Assembly (NCBI GenBank): GCA_041484905.1
Contig: JBGPIL010000035.1
Coordinates: 1 to 14,805 of the forward strand
Origin: JACQCE01 sp041484905
GTDB taxonomy: Bacteria; Nitrospirota; Nitrospiria; JACQCE01
Direction of reading: 5' to 3'
DNA: 14,805 nt
Under the pieces are notes generated by a model. That model had not been told where the DNA came from and searched no databases. It was given only the letters and a program-made list of their open reading frames with translations. This document shows, piece by piece, positions 1 to 6,746 of this stretch (positions are counted from its first letter, which is position 1; every line of letters begins with the position of its first letter). A program made the position numbers and the translations under genes.

Positions 1-1017
1 CCCGATGAGACGGCCGAACCGTATCGGTCGCTTCGCCCGATGCTGCAGCTTGCGGCGGAAGTGGCCGACCGGTTGCGCCGCCGTCGGATGGCGCGGGGCA
101 GCCTCGATTTCGACCTGCCGGAGCCCGAGATTCTGCTCGACTTGCAGGGCCGGCCGACCGACATTCTCCGTGAAGAGCGGACCGTGGCCCACCGGCTGAT
201 CGAAGAGTGCATGCTCGCCGCCAACGAGGCCGTCGCCGTCCATTTGACCCGGTTGGATGTGCCGATGCTCTATCGGATCCACGAACCGCCTGATCCGAAG
301 AAATTGGCCGCTTTCAGCCATTTTGCCAAGGGATTCGGGCACGTTCCTCCGTCGGCAACCGAGGCGTTGAAATCGCCCATCACTTTGCAGGCGCTGCTGG
401 AGACCGCCAAAGGGCGGCCGGAGGAACGACTGCTCAACCATCTGTTGCTGCGTTCGATGAAGCGCGCCCGGTACGGTCCGGAAGCCCAGGGCCACTTCGG
501 TCTGGGATCGGATTGCTATACCCATTTCACGTCGCCGATCCGCCGGTATCCCGATCTGGTGGTGCACCGGATTCTGAAGCAGGTGCTTCGCCAGGGCCCG
601 CCGTCAAGCGCCGAGCGGGAACGACTGGTCGGCTTGCTGCCGGAACTCGGACAGCGCAGCTCCGAGCGGGAACGGCTGTCCATGGAGGCGGAATGGGCCG
701 TCGTCAACGTGAAAAAAGCCCGCTTCATGCTGGGGCGAATCGGCGAGGTCTTTCAGGGTTTTATCACCGGCGTGGCCCGCTTCGGCCTTTTTGTGGAGCT
801 GGAAAATATTTTTGTCGAGGGATTGGTTTCCGCCCGCACGCTGCCACAGGATCAGTACCGCTACGATGAAGCTCACCACACCCTGATGGGGGTGCGCCAC
901 CGCTATCGTCTGGCCGATCCCGTCACGATCAAGGTGACCGGGGTCGATCTTGACCGGCGACGGGTCAATTTTACGCTGCAAGTTCCCCCATCGCCTGACC
1001 GCTTACCCACTAGATAG
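1..1017 (+). CDS. rnr: Ribonuclease R, C-terminal part (5' end outside window)
   Basis: 3'-5' exoribonuclease of the RNase II/R (RNB) superfamily, which degrades structured RNA processively in the cytoplasm. The frame is open from base 1, so the true start lies upstream. About 338 residues remain, against roughly 700-800 for a full protein, so the cold-shock domains and the N-terminal part of the RNB domain with most catalytic aspartates are missing. Visible: the segment GSLDFDLPEPE typical of the RNB domain, the family signature HFTSPIRRYPDLVVHR (encoded near 517-564), and a C-terminal S1 RNA-binding domain beginning near GEVFQGFITGVARFGLFVEL and ending in VTIKVTGVDLDRRRVNFTL. The stop is TAG at 1015-1017. 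RNase II is the alternative, but the S1 sequence and general form fit RNase R better. The protein lacks the long lysine-rich tail of the E. coli enzyme and stops soon after S1. No terminator hairpin is visible after it. Confidence 0.93.
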   Translation, partial: PDETAEPYRSLRPMLQLAAEVADRLRRRRMARGSLDFDLPEPEILLDLQGRPTDILREERTVAHRLIEECMLAANEAVAVHLTRLDVPMLYRIHEPPDPKKLAAFSHFAKGFGHVPPSATEALKSPITLQALLETAKGRPEERLLNHLLLRSMKRARYGPEAQGHFGLGSDCYTHFTSPIRRYPDLVVHRILKQVLRQGPPSSAERERLVGLLPELGQRSSERERLSMEAEWAVVNVKKARFMLGRIGEVFQGFITGVARFGLFVELENIFVEGLVSARTLPQDQYRYDEAHHTLMGVRHRYRLADPVTIKVTGVDLDRRRVNFTLQVPPSPDRLPTR

Positions 1018-1060
1018 CAGACAGTGTATTACATCGACCACCGTACGTTGTGGTTTTGTC

Positions 1061-1089
1061 TTTACATATCAACCTGATTATGCTATAGA
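1061..1089 (+). promoter_or_regulatory. Sigma70-type promoter of smc
   Basis: The -35 box TTTACA lies at 1061-1066, followed by a 17-nt spacer and the -10 box TATAGA at 1084-1089. The -10 is preceded by TGC, making an extended -10. The predicted transcription start is near 1096, giving a leader of about 66 nt before the smc ATG at 1162. Seen by eye; both boxes match the consensus at five of six positions with ideal spacing. It implies that smc is transcribed independently of rnr. Confidence 0.72.
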
Positions 1090-1132
1090 AAGGCGCGTGG
1101 GAAGTCCCGCCCTGAGGGCACCGCATCGCAAT

Positions 1133-1148
1133 CCCAGACCTGTCTGGG
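1133..1148 (+). promoter_or_regulatory. Hairpin in the smc leader just upstream of the ribosome-binding site
   Basis: CCCAGA and TCTGGG form a perfect 6-bp stem with a 4-nt loop (CCTG). It ends five bases before the weak Shine-Dalgarno GGTGG at 1154-1158. A smaller hairpin (GCCC-TGA-GGGC) lies at 1109-1119. These could modulate translation of smc. There is no U-tract, so it does not look like an rnr terminator. Confidence 0.35.
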
Positions 1149-1161
1149 CACATGGTGGTTC

Positions 1162-4100
1162 ATGCGCTTAAAACAAATCACTCTTTTCGGATTTAAATCC
1201 TTCGCCGACCGGACCGTTATCACCGTGCCCCACGGCATTGTCTCCATCGTGGGGCCGAACGGCTGCGGCAAAAGCAACATTTCGGATGCGGTCCTCTGGG
1301 CGATCGGCGAGCAAAGCGCGAAAACGTTGCGGGCCGATCGCATGGAAGACGTCCTCTTCAACGGCACCGAACGGCGCAAGCCGCTGGGCATGGCGGAAGT
1401 GTCTCTGACCTTCGAGGAGCTGGATGGTTCCTTGACGTCGCGCTTCGGCGAGTTCAGCGAATTGACCGTGACCCGCCGGCTGTTTCGCTCGGGTGAGAGC
1501 GAATATCTGATCAACAAGGTCCCGTGCCGGCTCAAGGACATCCGGGATCTGCTGCTCGAGGCGGGCGGCAGCTTCAAAGGCCACACGATCATCGAACAGG
1601 GAAAGGTCGACGGCCTGATCAACGCCTCGCCGGTGGAGCGGCGCGGCCTGATCGAAGAAGCGGCCGGCATTGCCAAGTACAAATTGCGAAAAGCTGAAGC
1701 CGTCAGAAAATTGGAGGCGACCGAACAGAATCTGCTGCGCGTCAAGGATATTATCGGCGAGGTGAAGCGGCAGATCAACGCGTTGGACCGTCAGGCCAAG
1801 AAAGCGCACGCCGCGCAGCAACTGGCGGGGCGGATCCGCACGCTGGAGCTCTCGCTCTCTGTGCACCGGTTGCAGGCGCTGCGCGCGCGGCAGTCTGACG
1901 CCGCCCGGCAACAGAGTGAACGACAGCAGGCCGAGGCGCAGCAATTGGCCGCCGTCGGCGCGTTGGCGGCCGAGATCGAGCAGTTGCAAATCGCGCAGGT
2001 GGAGGCGCACCAGGCGATTCGTGCCGTGGAACAGGAACTCTTCAGCCGCGAGGCGGAACAGCAGCAGGCGGCCGGCCGGCTGGAGCATCTGAGGGAACAA
2101 CAGGCGGCGTGGGCCGCGGAAACCGGGCAACTGACCGACGAGGCGGCCCGGCTGGATGAGGCGATTGCCCGTCAGCATGCGGAGGTGGCCGAGCGGCAGG
2201 CGGCCTTGAGCGACCTGCAGCGGGAACAGCAGCAGCGGGAAGCGGCACTCCAGGAATACCAGGCGCAGGCCGAAGCCCGGGAGCGTGCCGCCGACGAAGC
2301 GGTCCAGGCCCAGGAGCTGTTGAACCGGCAACTCTTTGCCGCGCTCGCCGCGGTCAGCGAGGCGCAAAACCGGCTGACCCTCTTGCAGGCCAGAAGCGTC
2401 TCGCTCCAGCGCGAGCGGGAGCGCTCGTCGAATGAACGGCGACGGTTGGAGGAGGAACTGGCCCAGACGACCGTGCAGCGGGTAGCGGCCCTGGGGCACC
2501 GGCAGGTCTTGACGGAACAGATGAACCATGGCCAGACGGCTCATCATGAGGCGCTGGCCGCCATTGAGCAGAGCCGGCAGGCGCTGGCCGCCGTCGAGCT
2601 GGCCAAGGACCAGCGGCAGGCGTCGTTGACCGAAGCGACGGTTCGCCTTGCCTCGCTGCAGGAGCTGGAGGCGGGGTTGCTGCGCCAGCAAACCGAACTG
2701 CGTGAGACCTTGACCACCTACGGCCCGTTGGCCGCTTCCGACTTGCACGGCCTGGTGGCCGATCTGATCGACGTACAACCATCCTACGAGCGGGCGATTG
2801 AAGCGGCTTTGTCGGAACAATTGCAGGCGTTTGTCGTGGAGGACGTGCAGACTGTTCGAGCGGCCGTGGTGTTTCTCAAGCAGCATACGATCGGACGAGC
2901 CCACTTCTTCCCCGCGCGGCAGCTGACGGCACAGACCGTCATAGCGGATCAGCCTCCGGCCTTCTCCGATCCACACCTGATCCCGGCGACCCGATTGGTC
3001 ACACCTCGGCCCGGGGCGGCTCTTGAGGTGATCGAACCGCTGATCACCCGCCTGCTGGGACGGGTTTGGGTTGTGGCCGACCTGGACGAGGCCGTGCGGC
3101 TGCAACCGGCGTTGCCGGCCGGCGGCCTGATGGCCACCATTGATGGCGATCTTTTCCTGTCCAGCGGCGTGATTGCCGGCGGCCATCCGCCGGAAGCCGG
3201 CTCGGGCCAGGGCCATGGTCTCCTCCAGCAGCGGCGTCTCCGTCAGCAGTTGGAGACGGAGTTGCCGCAACTGGGCGCTGCTGTGGCGGACTGCTCCCGC
3301 CAGGGCGAGGCGTTGCAGGCACGGCTGGAGGCGGCATCGACGCAGGAGCGACTCCAACGCGATGCCATCCAGGCGCTGCAGATGGAGGCGATGAGCCAGC
3401 AGAAGGAAGTGGATCAGCTGGGACAGACCGAAGAACGGCTCCGGATGCAACTGGCGCTGCTTGATCAGGAGATGACGTCGATCGCGCAGGAGGAGGCGGA
3501 GGTCGGTCGACGGCACCACGAGGTCGAGCTTGAACTGGCGCAACTGGCGCAACGGCGGCAGCGGCTGGAAACCGATTTGACCGAACAGAGCGCCGCCGTC
3601 GCCGGGGCGGCGCAGGGACGGGACGCGGCCCAGGAGCGGTTGACGCAATTAAAAGTCGGCGTGGCGAGTGGTGGCGAACGGGTGGAACAATGTGCTGCAA
3701 CCGTTGAGCACCTGCGTCAACTGGCCGGGCAGGTGACGCGGCAGCTCGATGAAAAACGCGCCCGCCTGCAGTGGCTGGCGGCCCAGCGGGAACGCGCGGA
3801 AGCAGAATCCGGCCGGCTGCGGGAGCAGCAGCAAAGCGCCGCCGCCTCGGTCGGTGTGCTTCGGGCTCGCCGGCAGACGTCGGTCGATGACGTGGCGCAA
3901 CAGGAAACGCTGTTGCGGGTGCGACAGGCTGAAGAGAAAGACCAGCGGCGGCGGCTCGAGCAACTGCAGGAGCTTGTCGTCAAGGGCCAGCAGCAGTGGT
4001 TGGAGGCGGGCTACGAGGTCAACCGGGTGGCCGATTTTCTGGCGACGGTCTATCATCTGACGCCGGAGGCCGCCGTGGCGGAAGCGGCGCCGTTGCTGAC

Positions 4101-4833
4101 CGTTCCAGATGTCGGTGGTCAGCCGGATGAAGAGGCCGACCTGCCATCTGAAGAGACGGTCATCGCCTCGGCCGAGCAGGAATTGACCGCGCTGAAGGCC
4201 AAGCGGGAGCAGCTCGGCCCCGTTAATCCGGCCGCGATTGAGGAATACGAGGAGCTGCAGCAGCGGTATGAATTTCTCACGAAGCAGGACACCGACCTGG
4301 CCCGCTCCATGGAGGATCTGCGCGAAGCGATCGCCAAGATCAATCGCACGACGAAGAGTCTCTTTCTGGAGACCTTCGCCGAATTGAACCGCCGCTTCGG
4401 CGAGCTGTTCGGCCGGTTTTTCCCGGGCGGCCACGCGGCGCTGGCCCTGCTCGACGAGCAAAATCCGCTGGAGTCCGGCATTGAAATCATGGCCCAGCCT
4501 CCGGGCAAGCGGCTGCGCACGATTCATCTGCTGTCAGGCGGCGAGAAGGCGCTGACCGCGATCGCGCTCCTGATGGCGAGTTTTCTGATCGCCCCCAGCC
4601 CCTTTTGCCTGCTGGACGAGATCGACGCGCCGCTGGACGAGGAGAACGTCCGACGGTTCACCACCGTGCTCAAGACCATGGTGCAGCAGACGCAATTTCT
4701 GATTGTGACCCACAACAAACGAACGATGGAGATTGCCGATCAGCTCTACGGCGTGACGATGGAAGAGCCCGGCGTCTCCAAAATTATCGGCGTCCGTTTG
4801 GATGTGGCGGAACAACTTGCCGTCAGCGCCTAG
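1162..4833 (+). CDS. smc: Chromosome segregation protein SMC
   Basis: ABC-type ATPase of the bacterial SMC-ScpAB condensin, which extrudes DNA loops and helps segregate newly replicated origins. At 1223 residues it is a typical full length (about 1150-1250). Domain order: N-terminal head with the start MRLKQITLFGFKSFADR, Walker A GPNGCGKS at residues 31-38, Q-loop glutamine at 146 (IIEQGKVDGLI); coiled coil from about 170 to 520; hinge about 525-680 (LHGLVADLIDVQPSYERAIEAAL region); return coiled coil to about 1030; C-terminal head with the ABC signature LSGGEK at 1124-1129 and Walker B LLDEIDAPLDE around 1148-1158 (catalytic E1153). The arms are unusually rich in Gln, Ala and Arg, probably reflecting the GC-rich genome. 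The ATG at 1162 gives the canonical N-terminus and has GGTGG four bases upstream. No scpA or scpB is next to it. The TAG stop directly abuts the inverted-repeat element at 4834. Confidence 0.97.
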   Translation: MRLKQITLFGFKSFADRTVITVPHGIVSIVGPNGCGKSNISDAVLWAIGEQSAKTLRADRMEDVLFNGTERRKPLGMAEVSLTFEELDGSLTSRFGEFSELTVTRRLFRSGESEYLINKVPCRLKDIRDLLLEAGGSFKGHTIIEQGKVDGLINASPVERRGLIEEAAGIAKYKLRKAEAVRKLEATEQNLLRVKDIIGEVKRQINALDRQAKKAHAAQQLAGRIRTLELSLSVHRLQALRARQSDAARQQSERQQAEAQQLAAVGALAAEIEQLQIAQVEAHQAIRAVEQELFSREAEQQQAAGRLEHLREQQAAWAAETGQLTDEAARLDEAIARQHAEVAERQAALSDLQREQQQREAALQEYQAQAEARERAADEAVQAQELLNRQLFAALAAVSEAQNRLTLLQARSVSLQRERERSSNERRRLEEELAQTTVQRVAALGHRQVLTEQMNHGQTAHHEALAAIEQSRQALAAVELAKDQRQASLTEATVRLASLQELEAGLLRQQTELRETLTTYGPLAASDLHGLVADLIDVQPSYERAIEAALSEQLQAFVVEDVQTVRAAVVFLKQHTIGRAHFFPARQLTAQTVIADQPPAFSDPHLIPATRLVTPRPGAALEVIEPLITRLLGRVWVVADLDEAVRLQPALPAGGLMATIDGDLFLSSGVIAGGHPPEAGSGQGHGLLQQRRLRQQLETELPQLGAAVADCSRQGEALQARLEAASTQERLQRDAIQALQMEAMSQQKEVDQLGQTEERLRMQLALLDQEMTSIAQEEAEVGRRHHEVELELAQLAQRRQRLETDLTEQSAAVAGAAQGRDAAQERLTQLKVGVASGGERVEQCAATVEHLRQLAGQVTRQLDEKRARLQWLAAQRERAEAESGRLREQQQSAAASVGVLRARRQTSVDDVAQQETLLRVRQAEEKDQRRRLEQLQELVVKGQQQWLEAGYEVNRVADFLATVYHLTPEAAVAEAAPLLTVPDVGGQPDEEADLPSEETVIASAEQELTALKAKREQLGPVNPAAIEEYEELQQRYEFLTKQDTDLARSMEDLREAIAKINRTTKSLFLETFAELNRRFGELFGRFFPGGHAALALLDEQNPLESGIEIMAQPPGKRLRTIHLLSGGEKALTAIALLMASFLIAPSPFCLLDEIDAPLDEENVRRFTTVLKTMVQQTQFLIVTHNKRTMEIADQLYGVTMEEPGVSKIIGVRLDVAEQLAVSA

Positions 4834-5103
4834 CAGGCCGCTGAAAAAATCTATTGCAGGGGCTCGCGCCTGCCTGCCGGCAGGGCTGGGTAGCTGCCCC
4901 CGGGCTTGCCCAAGGGCATCTATCTGCGGCGTTTTCCCGGTCTCTTGTCATAACGGCGAGGCAATGGCGGCGCCGCAATGGGTGCCTCGTCGGGAATCCT
5001 CATCCGACCACCGCTCTGCGAGATGGCCGGACTCCGGTTCCCTCGGAGCCTGCGGCCTTCGGGTACCCGCCAGAGCGGGGGTTGAGACTTTTTGATCGGC
5101 CTG
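4834..5103. repeat. 270-bp MITE-like element with terminal inverted repeats in the smc/DUF2062 convergent gap
   Basis: The left end at 4834-4852 (CAGGCCGCTGAAAAAATCT) and the reverse complement of the right end at 5085-5103 (CAGGCCGATCAAAAAGTCT) agree at 16 of 19 positions. The first base of the element follows the smc stop codon, and the right end is 28 bases from the DUF2062 stop. The element contains a second repeat (4853-4920) plus several short palindromes, for example GCGGCGCCGC near 4971 and CTCCG/CGGAG near 5033-5047. It encodes no convincing protein. I see no target-site duplication. Size, ends and absence of coding capacity fit a non-autonomous miniature inverted-repeat element; its mobility is inference. 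Confidence 0.6.
4853..4920 (+). repeat. Modular dispersed repeat, copy A
   Basis: Left module ATTGCAGGGGCTCGCG at 4853-4868 matches 9644-9659 at 15 of 16 bases. The right module at 4885-4920 matches 9736-9771 at 31 of 36 bases. Between them this copy has a perfect 12-bp palindrome, CCTGCCGGCAGG, at 4873-4884, whereas copy B has a different and larger centre. It is embedded immediately inside the left end of the 270-bp element. Confidence 0.65.
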
Positions 5104-5131
5104 TGCAGGAAACGAATGTTTTGGTGAGCGA

Positions 5132-5686
5132 CTAAACCGGCGGAGGCAATGGTCCCGTCTGCCCCTTGACCCGTCCGGCCAAGGAGGCCGAACGTTTCGT
5201 CGCCCGTTGCTCGGCCAGCCGTCGGCGCCGTGCCAATCGGTAGAGCAGCCACCGGTAGACCAGCCAATAGCAGCAGATGGACGCGATGGTCCCGACGACC
5301 AGCGTCCCCACGAGAAAGGGGACCACCAGCGGCCGCAGTTGCTTGATCAAGGACCACGAAAGCTCCCAATCGATCGGCTTGCGAGGCTCTCTGCCCCCGA
5401 CCAGCAACAGGCCGATCCAGAGGCAGAAGCTGTAGATCGGGGCGATCGTCAGGGGATTGTTCACCGTTGTGCCCGTGAGCAGTGCCGGCAGGTTCAGTCG
5501 AAGGAGCCAGAAGATCACGAGGGCCGTGACGTAGTGAAACCCAAACGTCGGTGTAAATGCGATGAAGACGCCGAGCGCAAAGGCGAAGGCGGTGCGCTCC
5601 GGCGACTCGCCGAGATGGATCATCCGGTTCAGCCGCAGGATCAGGCGAGACAGCCCACGCCTGAATACCATCTGCCAGCGCTTCAC
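5132..5686 (-). CDS. DUF2062 family small membrane protein
   Basis: About 184 residues, similar to other DUF2062 proteins. Function is unknown for the family; members often sit beside envelope or glycosyltransferase genes. Visible: the conserved block SPERTAFAFALGVFIAFTPTFGFH around residues 28-50, then NNPLTIAPIYSF, and about three hydrophobic segments (near residues 33-62, 78-98 and 122-147), so it should be an inner-membrane protein with a basic C-terminal tail. I chose the GTG at 5686, which overlaps the thiL stop as GTGA and has GAGGGG upstream, implying translational coupling. An ATG at 5671 would also keep the whole family domain. The open frame extends upstream to an ATG at 5872, but that stretch lies opposite no family sequence and overlaps thiL, so I reject it. 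It is last in the minus-strand run. Confidence 0.85.
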   Translation of the reverse strand: MKRWQMVFRRGLSRLILRLNRMIHLGESPERTAFAFALGVFIAFTPTFGFHYVTALVIFWLLRLNLPALLTGTTVNNPLTIAPIYSFCLWIGLLLVGGREPRKPIDWELSWSLIKQLRPLVVPFLVGTLVVGTIASICCYWLVYRWLLYRLARRRRLAEQRATKRSASLAGRVKGQTGPLPPPV

Positions 5687-6738
5687 GCCGCGTCCCCTCG
5701 GGCCGACGCTCCAAAATGTTCGAAGCCGCGAATGCGCTGCGCGGCGGCGTATGAGCGGAGCGGTTGCGACCGTCCGCCCGACATGACCTTGACCGCCGGG
5801 CCGGTCGTCGGGCGATCGATTGTCCCGATCCTCCGGCAGGACAGCCGCAGACGACGTAGGAGCCGAATGCACCGGGCCGCTGCCACGGGCCGGACGGTAA
5901 ACAACAGTTCATAATCTTCTCCGCCGGCCAGTGCAAAGTGGAGCGGATTTTGCCTGGTGTGACGACCATAGGCGGCGAGCGACGGCGAAATCGGCAGTTG
6001 ATCAGCCACCAGCGTGGCGCCGACGCCGCTGGCCCGGCAGAGCCGGCCCAGGTCGATCATCAGTCCGTCGGAGAGATCCAGCATGGCGGTGGCAATCCGA
6101 TGCCTGGCCAGGGCATGACCGGCCTCAAGGCGCGGCGTGGGAGCGAGGTGCCGACGGATGAGCGCGCGCGCTGACGCCGAGCGGGGCGCGCGGCGGGCCT
6201 TGCGGCGGAGCAGTTGCAACCCCGCGGCGGCGTCGCCCAGCGTGCCCGTGACCATGAGGCAGTCGCCGGGCCTGGCGCCCGATCGAGTGACCGCCAGCCG
6301 GGGTTCCACTTCGCCAATGGCCACCATGACGGCGTGAAAGCGACGGGCCGCCGCCGTATCGCCGCCGATCAACTGCACCTTGTAGCGGGAGAGCAGCCGC
6401 CGTAGTCCCCCGTAAAAACGGGTGACCGTGGCCACGCTCGTGCGACGCGGCAGGCCGAGGCTGACCAGCAGGTAGCGGGGAACACCGCCCATGGCGGCGA
6501 TGTCACTGAGCGTGACCGCGCCCGCCCGCCGGCCCAGTTGCGCGGCCGTGCTCCACGACCATTTGAAATGAGTGCCTTCGATCAACTGGTCGGTGGTCAC
6601 CAGCCAGGCGGAGCCGGCGCGGCGTCTGACCATAGCGCAGTCGTCGCCCGGCCCCACCGGCACGTCCGATCCTGGGGTGGGCCACGGCCGCAGTAGCGCC
6701 TCGATGACTTGCTGTTCACCCAGTTGGCCGACCTGCAT
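5683..6738 (-). CDS. thiL: Thiamine-monophosphate kinase ThiL
   Basis: ATP-dependent phosphorylation of thiamine monophosphate to thiamine pyrophosphate, the last step of cofactor synthesis in the cytoplasm; PurM/ThiL superfamily. The protein has 351 residues (E. coli about 325). Motifs in order: GDDCA at residues 31-35, TTDQLIEGTHF, SDIAAMGG, QLIGGDT, TRSGARPGD, VTGTLGDAAAG, DLSDGL and AGGEDYELLFT, all in family positions and carrying the Mg-ATP and substrate acidic residues. The family usually ends at a G-Y/F-D/E-H-F motif; here GFEHF is followed by nine extra residues that overlap the downstream DUF2062 start. The ATG at 6738 is only 8 bases after the lon stop and has no clear Shine-Dalgarno, so it is probably translated by coupling to lon. 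Other thiamine genes are not nearby. Confidence 0.95.
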   Translation of the reverse strand: MQVGQLGEQQVIEALLRPWPTPGSDVPVGPGDDCAMVRRRAGSAWLVTTDQLIEGTHFKWSWSTAAQLGRRAGAVTLSDIAAMGGVPRYLLVSLGLPRRTSVATVTRFYGGLRRLLSRYKVQLIGGDTAAARRFHAVMVAIGEVEPRLAVTRSGARPGDCLMVTGTLGDAAAGLQLLRRKARRAPRSASARALIRRHLAPTPRLEAGHALARHRIATAMLDLSDGLMIDLGRLCRASGVGATLVADQLPISPSLAAYGRHTRQNPLHFALAGGEDYELLFTVRPVAAARCIRLLRRLRLSCRRIGTIDRPTTGPAVKVMSGGRSQPLRSYAAAQRIRGFEHFGASARGDAA

Positions 6739-6746
6739 GGCTGTGG

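Noticed and set aside
1168..3648. An 826-codon open frame antisense to smc
   Set aside because: It is the complement of a GC-rich coiled-coil gene with biased third positions. The translation is repetitive Leu/Arg/Gln without any domain, while the plus strand encodes a complete SMC.
5066..5093. Rho-independent terminator after smc (CCCGC-CAGA-GCGGG, then TTTTT)
   Set aside because: The T-run begins about ten bases after the stem and belongs to the element's right inverted repeat. The stem is only 5 bp, so I do not call it a terminator.
5687..5872. A 62-residue N-terminal extension of the DUF2062 protein
   Set aside because: It overlaps the thiL 3' end in another frame and shows no family similarity. 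The GTG at 5686 overlapping the thiL stop is the better start.
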